A stretch of 11,057 nt of DNA from Actinomycetota bacterium (GTDB taxonomy: Bacteria; Actinomycetota; Actinomycetes; Nanopelagicales; Nanopelagicaceae), in assembly GCA_016870855.1 (NCBI GenBank), contig VGAF01000032.1, positions 1-11,057 on the forward strand. Reading direction: 5' to 3'. Below are positions 5,481-11,057 of the stretch, in pieces. Position 1 is the first letter of the stretch, and every line of letters starts with the position of its first letter. A model generated the notes under the pieces. The model was given only the letters and a program-made list of their open reading frames with translations. It had not been told where the DNA came from and ran no database searches. Position numbers and translations under genes: made by a program.

Positions 5481-6542
5481 ATGGATCTCAACAAGCTCCG
5501 CTTTGGCCTCGATACCTTCGGGGATACCCAAAATGATGATGCGGGCGCTCCGATTAGCGCCGCCCAGACGATTAGAAATGTGATTGCCCAAGGCGTCTTG
5601 GCGGATTCTCTTGGCCTAAGTAATTTCAATGTCGGCGAACATCACCGTGATGATTTTGCAGTTTCCTCTCCAGATACCGTTCTTGCTGGACTTGCTACGG
5701 TCACAAAGCAGATTGGTCTTGGAACTGGAGTAACAGTTCTTTCCAGCGACGATCCAATCCGCGTTTACCAGAGATTTGCAACGATTGATGCGCTCTCATA
5801 TGGAAGAGCAGAGATAACCGCAGGACGCGGATCATTTATCGAATCATTTCCGCTATTTGGTTACGAGCTATCTGATTATGGAATTCTTTTTGAAGAGAAA
5901 TTACAGATACTTGCGGAAGCGCTAAAGGAGCGTCCGGTAACTTGGTCGGGAAGCGTTCGCGCTCCCTTGAACAATCAAGAGATTTATCCAAAGACCGAAC
6001 GCGGCGGTATTCCACTACGCGTTGGAGTTGGTGGAACCCCAGAATCCGTCGTGCGCGCAGCAAAGATGGGTGCACATCTTGCGCTCGCAATCATCGGTGG
6101 AGATCCAGCTCGTTTCAAACCATTTGCAGATCTATATGGAAGAGCGTTAGCTGAATTCAACAAACCGATGCTAACTATTTCGATACATTCTCCAGGCCAC
6201 ATTAGTGACAATGATGAGACTGCGATTGAGGAGCAGTGGCCGCATTACTACGCAATGTTCGGTCGGATTGGACGCGAGCGCGGTTGGGGTCCAACTACGA
6301 AAGAGCATTACCTAAATGAAGTACGCCATGGCTCGCTCTATGTAGGAAGCCCAGAAACTGTTGCTCGCAAGATTGCCTATGCGATCTCCTCAGTTGGAGC
6401 CGATCGCTTCGATTTCAAGTACGCAAATGGACCGATGCCACATAGCAAGTTGATGAAGTCGATTGAACTTTATGCAACGAGGGTTGTGCCGAGAGTTAAA
6501 GAGTTACTGGCTGAAGGAGTCTCAGCCTTTGCCGCGAATTAG
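5481..6542 (+). CDS. LLM-class flavin-dependent oxidoreductase (luciferase-like)
   Basis: This 353-residue protein is a TIM-barrel oxidoreductase of the bacterial luciferase-like superfamily. Signs are the N-terminal strand RFGLDTFGD (7-15), GEHHRDDF (52-59) after the second strand, GLGTGVTVLSSDDPIRVYQRFATID (79-103), where flavin contacts cluster in the family, and ITAGRGSFIESFPLFGY (112-128). The family's C-terminal strands and helices follow (VGSPETVARKI near 288-298). Members use reduced FMN or F420 for monooxygenation or hydride transfer; GEHHR-containing members are mostly grouped with FMN-type enzymes, but the cofactor and substrate are not certain. Cytoplasmic. It has its own promoter with a palindromic operator candidate, so expression is probably induced by some signal. 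Its end overlaps the convergent Old Yellow Enzyme gene by 21 bases. Confidence 0.93.
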   Translation: MDLNKLRFGLDTFGDTQNDDAGAPISAAQTIRNVIAQGVLADSLGLSNFNVGEHHRDDFAVSSPDTVLAGLATVTKQIGLGTGVTVLSSDDPIRVYQRFATIDALSYGRAEITAGRGSFIESFPLFGYELSDYGILFEEKLQILAEALKERPVTWSGSVRAPLNNQEIYPKTERGGIPLRVGVGGTPESVVRAAKMGAHLALAIIGGDPARFKPFADLYGRALAEFNKPMLTISIHSPGHISDNDETAIEEQWPHYYAMFGRIGRERGWGPTTKEHYLNEVRHGSLYVGSPETVARKIAYAISSVGADRFDFKYANGPMPHSKLMKSIELYATRVVPRVKELLAEGVSAFAAN

Positions 6543-7586
6543 CTGATTTGGCCAATTAACATCGGCATTTAGCTCTTTTGCTGCTTGAAGTGGCCATCTT
6601 GGGTTGCGCAGGAATTCGCGGGCCATCATTACCGCATCAGCTTCGCCATTCTTAACGATTTGATCTGCTTGCTTGCTCTCAGTTATCAATCCGACCGCAC
6701 AGGTTGGGAGCTTCGCTTCATTTCGAATCCGCGTTGCAAATGGAACTTGATATCCAGGACCGACTGGGACGGGAGCCCCTGAGCTTGTTCCTCCCGATGA
6801 GACATCTATTAGGTCAACGCCAACATCCTTAAGGAGCCTACAAAGTTCAACTGATTCATCGATGGTCCAACCATCTTCGAGCCAATCAGAAGCCGAGATT
6901 CGGACGAAGAGCGGCATTCCATTTGGGATTGCGCTGCGAACAGCGCGGGCGATCTCCAAAATGAAACGAGTGCGATTTTCAAATGAGCCACCATATTCAT
7001 CTTCGCGTTCATTTGAGATCGGGGAGAGAAATTGGTGAATTAGATAACCATGAGCGGCATGAATCTCAACTAAATCAAAACCGGCAGATACGGCGCGCTT
7101 TGCAGAATTTGCAAATGCGGTGATTAATTCTTGAATTTCTTCCTTAGTGAGCGCTTTGGGAACCGGATACTTTCCACCGAATGAAATCGCGCTCGGCGCA
7201 ACGCAATCCCAACCACCTTCTTCTTTAGATGCCATTGGATGATCGCTCCACGGTGGCAGACAAGAAGCCTTTCTTCCGGCGTGCGCAAGCTGGATTCCAA
7301 TTTTTGTGCTCATCGAGTGGGCAAAGTCGACGATTGGTTTTAAGCGCTCAGTTTGCGCGTCGTTCCAAAGCCCAAGACATGCAGTTGAAATTCGACCCTC
7401 AGGAACAACGCCTGTTGCTTCCATCATGATCAATCCGGTGCCGCCCGTTGCAAACGAACCAATGTGTACGTCGTGCCATTGCGTTGCTACTCCATCAATT
7501 GCTGAGTATTGGCACATTGGGCTGACCCAGATGCGATTAGAAAAAGTTACGTCACGAATCGTCATTGGATCGAAGAGCGAGGACAT
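6522..7586 (-). CDS. Old Yellow Enzyme family NAD(P)H:flavin oxidoreductase (YqjM-like)
   Basis: This 354-residue FMN-dependent ene-reductase belongs to the YqjM-like class. Visible family residues are Cys25 and Tyr27 in SPMCQYSA (the Cys that tunes FMN redox potential in YqjM), Gln99 and the HAGRKA loop (102-107), and the active-site set His176, His179 and Tyr181 in EIHAAHGYLIHQ. The segment SNEREDEYGGSFENR (191-205) and the C-terminal phosphate-binding strand (AVMMAREFLRNPRWPL) complete the barrel. Such enzymes reduce activated C=C bonds of enals, enones, maleimides or nitro compounds with NADPH, often for detoxification. Cytoplasmic, no extra Fe-S domain. The ATG at 7586 has TAGGCT at leaderless spacing. 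It is convergent with the luciferase-like gene; both are flavin redox enzymes, but nothing shows they share a pathway. Confidence 0.95.
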   Translation of the reverse strand: MSSLFDPMTIRDVTFSNRIWVSPMCQYSAIDGVATQWHDVHIGSFATGGTGLIMMEATGVVPEGRISTACLGLWNDAQTERLKPIVDFAHSMSTKIGIQLAHAGRKASCLPPWSDHPMASKEEGGWDCVAPSAISFGGKYPVPKALTKEEIQELITAFANSAKRAVSAGFDLVEIHAAHGYLIHQFLSPISNEREDEYGGSFENRTRFILEIARAVRSAIPNGMPLFVRISASDWLEDGWTIDESVELCRLLKDVGVDLIDVSSGGTSSGAPVPVGPGYQVPFATRIRNEAKLPTCAVGLITESKQADQIVKNGEADAVMMAREFLRNPRWPLQAAKELNADVNWPNQLIRGKG

Positions 7587-7592
7587 GTCGTA

Positions 7593-7598
7593 AGCCTA
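7593..7598 (-). promoter_or_regulatory. -10 element of the Old Yellow Enzyme gene
   Basis: TAGGCT on the minus strand lies at -12 to -7 of the ATG at 7586, identical to the DinB-fold gene's element in sequence and position. It coincides with the -35 zone of the divergent nhaA promoter. Confidence 0.55.
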
Positions 7599-7615
7599 AT
7601 AGAGCCCTGATTTGG

Positions 7616-7621
7616 CATAGT
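7616..7621 (+). promoter_or_regulatory. -10 element of nhaA
   Basis: CATAGT at -12 to -7 of the ATG at 7628 matches TATAAT at four positions. It decides the start: an upstream in-frame ATG at 7565 would lie inside the Old Yellow Enzyme gene and add 21 residues unlike NhaA. The hexamer falls in the -35 zone of the divergent gene. Confidence 0.5.
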
Positions 7622-7627
7622 TATCGC

Positions 7628-8815
7628 ATGGCCCGTCGCATCGCACCACTCCGTGATTTTCTCCATCGCGAGAGCTCATCCGGAGTCCTTTTGCTTATTG
7701 CTGCGGTTTTGGGTCTGGTTGCTGCGAATTCACCAGTTTCTGATGCTTATGTAAGTTTCTTGGAAGTTGATTTCACGATTGATTCCTTAGGAATCTTCCT
7801 TGAGATGACAGTTCTTAAGTTAATCAATTATGGATTAATGACCATCTTCTTCTTTGTGGTTGGCCTTGAGATTAAACGAGAAATTACCTCAGGACATCTT
7901 TCGAAGTTGCGTCAGGCAGCGGCGCCATTCTTCGCCGCAATTGGCGGAATGGCCGTTCCTGCAGTCATCTATTTAGCTATCGCCGGGGATGTTGCCCCAG
8001 AAGGTTGGGCAATTCCGGTCGCAACAGATATTGCTCTTGCTGTTGGGGTACTAGCTCTAATGGGTTCGACTGTGACCCAGGGGCTCAAGGCATTCTTATT
8101 GGCACTTGCGGTGATTGATGACATCGGAGCAATCTTGATTATCGCCCTGGTCTATTCAAGCGGGGTTGTTTTTTCATGGTTATTCGCCGGCTTGTTTGCA
8201 ATACTTGTGACGCTACTTCTTCAGAGAATGAAAGTCATGAAGATTTACGTATACATCTTTGTGGGCGGGCTACTTTGGTACAGCCTCTACAAAGCAGGGT
8301 TACATCCAACGCTCGCAGGCGTAATCATGGGCGTACTCGCTCCAGCGACTCCAATAAATGATGCGGAATGGAGCGATTCTGAGGATGGTCAAGTAACTAT
8401 TGTTGAGAAGTTAGAGGCCAAGTTTCATAACCTCTCCACTTTGATAGTTGTTCCACTCTTCGCATTTGCCAACTCCGGAGTTGAATTGAATTCTGAGGCT
8501 ATTTCCGATGCACTTAACTCGCCAATTGCCTGGGGAATTGTTGCTGGACTCGTACTTGGAAAACCACTAGGAGTATTTGTAACAGCTAAAGCGGCCGCGA
8601 AGGTGAAATTAGCGGAGCTTCCTGAGGGCGGTAGAGGCATAAAGCTCTTTGCGACTGGGAGCACGGCGGGAATTGGATTTACCGTTGCAATATTCATTGC
8701 GAAGTTGGCTTTTGAAGAAGGTCCAAATCAAGATCTTGCAGTTACTGCTGTGATTTTCGGTTCGCTCGTAAGCGGGTTGATTGCGGTAGCGCTATTCCGC
8801 CTCGTTAAACGCTAA
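7628..8815 (+). CDS. nhaA: Na+/H+ antiporter NhaA
   Basis: This 395-residue inner-membrane protein has about 12 hydrophobic helices and every hallmark of NhaA. The ion-binding aspartates are Asp164 and Asp165 in AVIDDIGAI, with Asp134 in ATDIALAVG. The functional lysine is Lys312 in LGKPLGVF (Lys300 in E. coli). The pH-sensor region has Glu81, Arg84 and Glu85 in GLEIKRE, and His226 is in HPTLAGV. It exchanges cytoplasmic Na+ (or Li+) for external protons, supporting sodium and alkaline pH tolerance. No fused thioredoxin or DSBA domain follows, unlike some actinobacterial NhaA proteins. The start at 7628 is chosen because the family begins with a short amphipathic helix (PLRDFLHRESSSG) directly after it. 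The stop codon abuts that of the convergent DUF2231 gene. Confidence 0.97.
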   Translation: MARRIAPLRDFLHRESSSGVLLLIAAVLGLVAANSPVSDAYVSFLEVDFTIDSLGIFLEMTVLKLINYGLMTIFFFVVGLEIKREITSGHLSKLRQAAAPFFAAIGGMAVPAVIYLAIAGDVAPEGWAIPVATDIALAVGVLALMGSTVTQGLKAFLLALAVIDDIGAILIIALVYSSGVVFSWLFAGLFAILVTLLLQRMKVMKIYVYIFVGGLLWYSLYKAGLHPTLAGVIMGVLAPATPINDAEWSDSEDGQVTIVEKLEAKFHNLSTLIVVPLFAFANSGVELNSEAISDALNSPIAWGIVAGLVLGKPLGVFVTAKAAAKVKLAELPEGGRGIKLFATGSTAGIGFTVAIFIAKLAFEEGPNQDLAVTAVIFGSLVSGLIAVALFRLVKR

Positions 8816-8828
8816 TCAGCGATCTTTT
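8810..8828 (+). terminator. Possible bidirectional mini-terminator between nhaA and the DUF2231 gene
   Basis: CGCT, AATC, AGCG forms a four-pair stem spanning both stop codons. TCTTTT follows on the plus strand and TTTAAC on the minus strand. Right place, but the stem is very short. Confidence 0.3.
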
Positions 8829-9298
8829 ACCCATCCCCAAACTGATTCAGCGCCGGAGTGGCCTGTTAAGAAGATGTAGATAAGCGCAAGGATTGCGGCA
8901 GCTATTAAAAGGATTGAGACTAAGCGACGCACAACTGGAGAACCAATCGTCGCGCCTTCTCGATCCATCCGCCAACGAATGAAGAGAAGTATCAAGAGTG
9001 GGATAAAAGTAAAGGGAGCAATCTCACCAAATTCAGCGTGGCGCTCAACCTCTTTACCAAGTCGCTCCTCAAATGATTCTCCACTTTGTTTTGCAACAAA
9101 TAATGAAACTTGAGCGATTACGGCGAAGATGATTACAAGCTTTCCGTAGCGACGCGAGAAACTTGGAAGATAAGACATAGCTAAGGCGGCGATTGCGACA
9201 AGTGGAACTAGAACTACGGCGCTATGAACAACTAGCGGATGAACGGGTAGCCCGAATATTAAATCGAAAGGTCCGCCTAGTTCGTCAAAGAGTTTCAT
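8816..9298 (-). CDS. DUF2231 family four-helix membrane protein
   Basis: This 160-residue protein has four hydrophobic helices (about 20-43, 53-69, 93-108 and 123-145). It begins with GLPVHPLVVH (16-25) and ends with TGHSGAESVWG (145-155), both hallmarks of DUF2231. Four histidines sit at or near helix ends: His20, His25, His87 in ERHAEFGE, and His147. They are conserved family positions as I recall them, and the arrangement resembles small b-type cytochrome or metal-binding membrane proteins, but no function is established. It follows the GGT-family gene by 12 bases on the same strand. It may be co-transcribed with that gene, although TAGAAT directly after the GGT stop codon gives it its own leaderless promoter. 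It converges on nhaA with no space between stop codons. Confidence 0.9.
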   Translation of the reverse strand: MKLFDELGGPFDLIFGLPVHPLVVHSAVVLVPLVAIAALAMSYLPSFSRRYGKLVIIFAVIAQVSLFVAKQSGESFEERLGKEVERHAEFGEIAPFTFIPLLILLFIRWRMDREGATIGSPVVRRLVSILLIAAAILALIYIFLTGHSGAESVWGWVKDR

Positions 9299-9304
9299 AA
9301 CGGG

Positions 9305-9310
9305 ATTCTA
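9305..9310 (-). promoter_or_regulatory. -10 element of the DUF2231 gene
   Basis: TAGAAT on the minus strand matches TATAAT at five of six positions, lies at -12 to -7 of the ATG at 9298 and starts immediately after the TAA of the GGT-family gene. No -35 element is evident. Confidence 0.55.
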
Positions 9311-10894
9311 TTAGAAGCCGGCTGCATGACCCTCGCTGCGCGGGTCTGAGCCGAGGATAAAGGATCCACTATCGGTAGCTTCTAAGAGTTGGACGGATGA
9401 TCCATGGCCAAATTGCGATAGCTCTTGCACTTCATGGCCGAGTTTTTTGAGTTCATCGAGAACATGCTTTGAGACACGGTTCTCAATTTGAAGGACGCCG
9501 TTGAAATTCTCTTCTGCATCCGAGGCCGATGGCCCATTTAAATGCTGCCATCTTGGGGCTTCGGCATTTTCTTGCGGCAAGAGCGATAGATCAATCGCAT
9601 TTGTGATTAACTGAAAGTTAGTTTGGACTTGGATATTTGCACCAGGAGTGCCGCCAACATGGGCCAATGAACCATCAGAGCGGGTTGCGATCCAAGCATT
9701 TAAAGTGTGCGCCGGACGCTTACCTGGAGCAATGAAATTTGGGGAGTTTGGATCAAGTGAGAATCCAGTTAAGCGATTGTTCATAATGATTCCGGTTCCA
9801 GGAATGACCCAAGAGGCGCCAAAACCGTGAAAGACGCTTTGTATCCAAGAGACGGCATTTCCATCACGATCGGCAGTTAAAAAGAAGGTGGTATCGCTAC
9901 CTTCTTGGTTGTATTGAACCGGGTTGGTGTTAGCTCTCGCCATATCAATCTTTGTCCGCCGTGACTCTATGGAGTTCGCTGCAAAGAGTTTCGCTAAATT
10001 GATGTCGATGAACTCAGGATCTCCCAGTATTTCATATCGATCTTGGAAGGCAATCTTCTTTGCTTCAACCATCATATGAATTCGCTCGGCTTCACTTAAC
10101 TCAATTACCGCAAATCCCTCAGCGAGTAAGAGTTCCTCCATCAAGATCATTCCCTGACTTGGTGGTGGTTGACCATGGATATCAAATCCTCGGTAGCTAA
10201 CTTTTAGAGGTTGAATGACTCTCGTTCTATGTCTTGCTAAATCGTTGGCATCAAACCAACCGTTACTGCTTTCAATCAGAGAGCTAGCGATCTCACCTTC
10301 ATAGAAGGCGCCCCGCCCATCGTTAGCAATAGCTTCTAGGGAACGCCCGAGTTCTGGCTGAACAAGCAAGTCACAGGCGCGTAAATTGGTTGGAAAATCT
10401 AGCGAGGAGAATAGGCCGGTCTCCGGGAATTGTTTTAGGTGATGCGCAATTCTCTTTACGAAACCGGAGGTGACTGGGAATCCAGTATTGGCATATTCGA
10501 TGGCGGGTTGAAGAATTTCTTGCATTGAAAGATTTCCACCAGCGCCATGAATCTCAAACCAAGTCGATACTAAGCCGGGAACTGTTGCTGATCTATAACC
10601 ATGATGATCGATCTTCGAATTGAATTGATTTGCGGTAGCGCCATTTGGGGCTTCGCCGCTGCCATTAAATGCAATCTGGCGCTTGTTGCCGCCATCATGG
10701 GTAATAACAAAGGCATCGCCACCAAGGTGTGAGGCGCCTGGCTCGATTACCGAGAGGACCGCGCTTACCGTGATTGCCGCATCGATGGCCGTTCCGCCGC
10801 GACGGAGCGTCTCAAGCCCGGCAGCTACTGCAAGCGGCTGACTTGCGGCAACTGCGCCATTTCGGCAATAGACATTTGAGCGATGCGTTTTCAT
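9311..10894 (-). CDS. Gamma-glutamyltranspeptidase-family Ntn-hydrolase, likely altered specificity
   Basis: This 527-residue protein is a complete GGT-fold N-terminal nucleophile hydrolase, made as one chain and expected to self-cleave before Thr335 in SDTTFFLTADRDGNAVSW. The N-terminal ASQPLAVAAGLETLRRGGTAIDAA (17-40) and C-terminal GSDPRSEGHAAGF are typical. No signal peptide is present, unlike periplasmic E. coli Ggt, so it should act in the cytoplasm. By hand alignment with E. coli Ggt from memory, most residues that hold the glutamate moiety are changed: Arg114 to Ser (in NGSGEAP), Asn411 to Phe355, Gln430 to Arg, Asp433 to Gly, and Ser462-Ser463 to His-Thr (KRPAHTLNA). The family also includes cephalosporin acylases and oxamate amidohydrolase (HpxW, of about this length), so a different amide substrate is likely. 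The DUF2231 gene follows closely. Confidence 0.92.
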   Translation of the reverse strand: MKTHRSNVYCRNGAVAASQPLAVAAGLETLRRGGTAIDAAITVSAVLSVIEPGASHLGGDAFVITHDGGNKRQIAFNGSGEAPNGATANQFNSKIDHHGYRSATVPGLVSTWFEIHGAGGNLSMQEILQPAIEYANTGFPVTSGFVKRIAHHLKQFPETGLFSSLDFPTNLRACDLLVQPELGRSLEAIANDGRGAFYEGEIASSLIESSNGWFDANDLARHRTRVIQPLKVSYRGFDIHGQPPPSQGMILMEELLLAEGFAVIELSEAERIHMMVEAKKIAFQDRYEILGDPEFIDINLAKLFAANSIESRRTKIDMARANTNPVQYNQEGSDTTFFLTADRDGNAVSWIQSVFHGFGASWVIPGTGIIMNNRLTGFSLDPNSPNFIAPGKRPAHTLNAWIATRSDGSLAHVGGTPGANIQVQTNFQLITNAIDLSLLPQENAEAPRWQHLNGPSASDAEENFNGVLQIENRVSKHVLDELKKLGHEVQELSQFGHGSSVQLLEATDSGSFILGSDPRSEGHAAGF

Positions 10895-10900
10895 TATGGA

Positions 10901-10909
10901 AATAGAGTA
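10901..10909 (-). promoter_or_regulatory. Weak -10 region of the GGT-family gene
   Basis: On the minus strand, TCTATT sits at the usual -12 to -7, and the better-shaped TACTCT at -15 to -10 would give a three-base leader. This is the least clear -10 in the window; the divergent gene starts only 48 bases away. Confidence 0.3.
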
Positions 10910-10930
10910 TTCGCTCTAAGCATCGACCGG

Positions 10931-10936
10931 TAGATT
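10931..10936 (+). promoter_or_regulatory. -10 element of the right-edge gene
   Basis: TAGATT lies at -12 to -7 of the ATG at 10943 and matches four consensus positions. It supports this ATG and a leaderless transcript. Confidence 0.5.
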
Positions 10937-10942
10937 CAGGCC

Positions 10943-11057
10943 ATGAGTAAAGAGATTCTCGACCAATTCCGCGCAGATATCGATGAAGTGGCTCGCTTTG
11001 CCACAACTTTCGGATTGAGTATGAATAGGAAGCCCTCCGATGGTGGCTGGACCGCAT
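10943..11057 (+). CDS. Probable DinB-like protein, N-terminal fragment (runs off right edge)
   Basis: An ATG at 10943 opens a frame of 38 complete codons to the edge of the window. It begins MSKEILDQFRADIDEVARFA and ends with RKPSDGGWTA. A long first helix followed by a short turn and a Trp-containing GGWTA/S motif is the usual start of DinB_2 or mycothiol-transferase-like proteins, where the motif precedes the first metal-binding His. The rest is outside the window, so the His triad cannot be checked. The well-placed -10 element and absence of any other gene in the divergent gap support it as a real start. It is divergent from the GGT-family gene. Confidence 0.55.
   Translation, partial: MSKEILDQFRADIDEVARFATTFGLSMNRKPSDGGWTA

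Noticed and set aside
3727..6542. Lantibiotic or antibiotic biosynthesis cluster around the ABC exporter and luciferase-like enzyme.
   Set aside because: No precursor peptide, cyclase, dehydratase, protease or sensor kinase is present; the flavin enzyme has its own promoter.
7565..7627. Upstream in-frame ATG that would lengthen NhaA by 21 residues.
   Set aside because: The extension is hydrophilic and unlike the family, overlaps the start of the divergent gene, and the ATG at 7628 has the -10 element.
1..11057. Mobile element, CRISPR array, toxin-antitoxin or defence module.
   Set aside because: No transposase, integrase, nuclease, spaced direct repeats or target-site duplications were seen, and codon style looks even across the window.
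10812..11057. Long minus-strand open frame antisense to the right-edge gene, and similar antisense frames within 4474-4668, 3984-4463 and 8425-8697.
   Set aside because: They lie opposite convincing genes, have no family resemblance and no promoter or ribosome site.

Overview
The window looks like an ordinary, densely packed stretch of a small actinobacterial chromosome with moderate G+C (mid to high forties by eye, not counted). Three things suggest this. The gene families are actinobacterial in flavour. Gaps between genes are tiny: convergent genes abut or overlap, and divergent genes sit 40-65 bases apart. Almost every monocistronic start codon lies 6-7 bases after a TANNNT-type -10 element with no Shine-Dalgarno, the layout of leaderless transcripts. 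Streamlined freshwater Actinobacteria (acI/Nanopelagicales-like) would fit, but this is inference; no rRNA or marker gene is present to settle it.

Left part (1-3445): the N-terminus of a Fur/Zur-like regulator runs off the left edge on the minus strand. Next come two plus-strand genes, a peptidase S51/cyanophycinase-like serine hydrolase (327-1046) and a DinB-fold protein (1056-1553). They converge on a large S9-family prolyl oligopeptidase-like peptidase on the minus strand (1571-3445).

Middle (3446-7586): a 41-residue cysteine-rich protein (3510-3635) lies in the gap divergent to the peptidase. An ABC-2 export operon follows: an ATPase of the BcrA/lantibiotic-immunity type (3727-4629), translationally coupled by ATGA to a six-helix permease (4626-5429). 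Then come a luciferase-like flavin-dependent oxidoreductase (5481-6542) and, convergent and overlapping it by 21 bases, an Old Yellow Enzyme homologue (6522-7586). The ABC and luciferase-like promoters each carry a palindrome at or next to the -35 element, so both are operator candidates.

Right part (7587-11057): nhaA (Na+/H+ antiporter) ends exactly where the stop codon of a convergent four-helix DUF2231 membrane protein begins. Upstream of the latter on the minus strand is a gamma-glutamyltranspeptidase-family Ntn-hydrolase whose glutamate-binding residues are mostly replaced. A second, probably DinB-like gene starts divergently and runs off the right edge.

No mobile element, CRISPR array, tRNA, rRNA or recognisable defence system is visible. 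Apart from the ABC pair, the genes read as independent housekeeping or stress functions (peptide turnover, ion homeostasis, flavin redox chemistry, thiol or S-transferase chemistry, export) rather than one pathway. The most interesting items are the small cysteine-rich gene, the consistent leaderless promoter grammar, the two palindromic operators and the altered active-site pocket of the GGT homologue. With the partial Fur-like gene and the small gene counted, no stretch over 300 bases lacks a gene.
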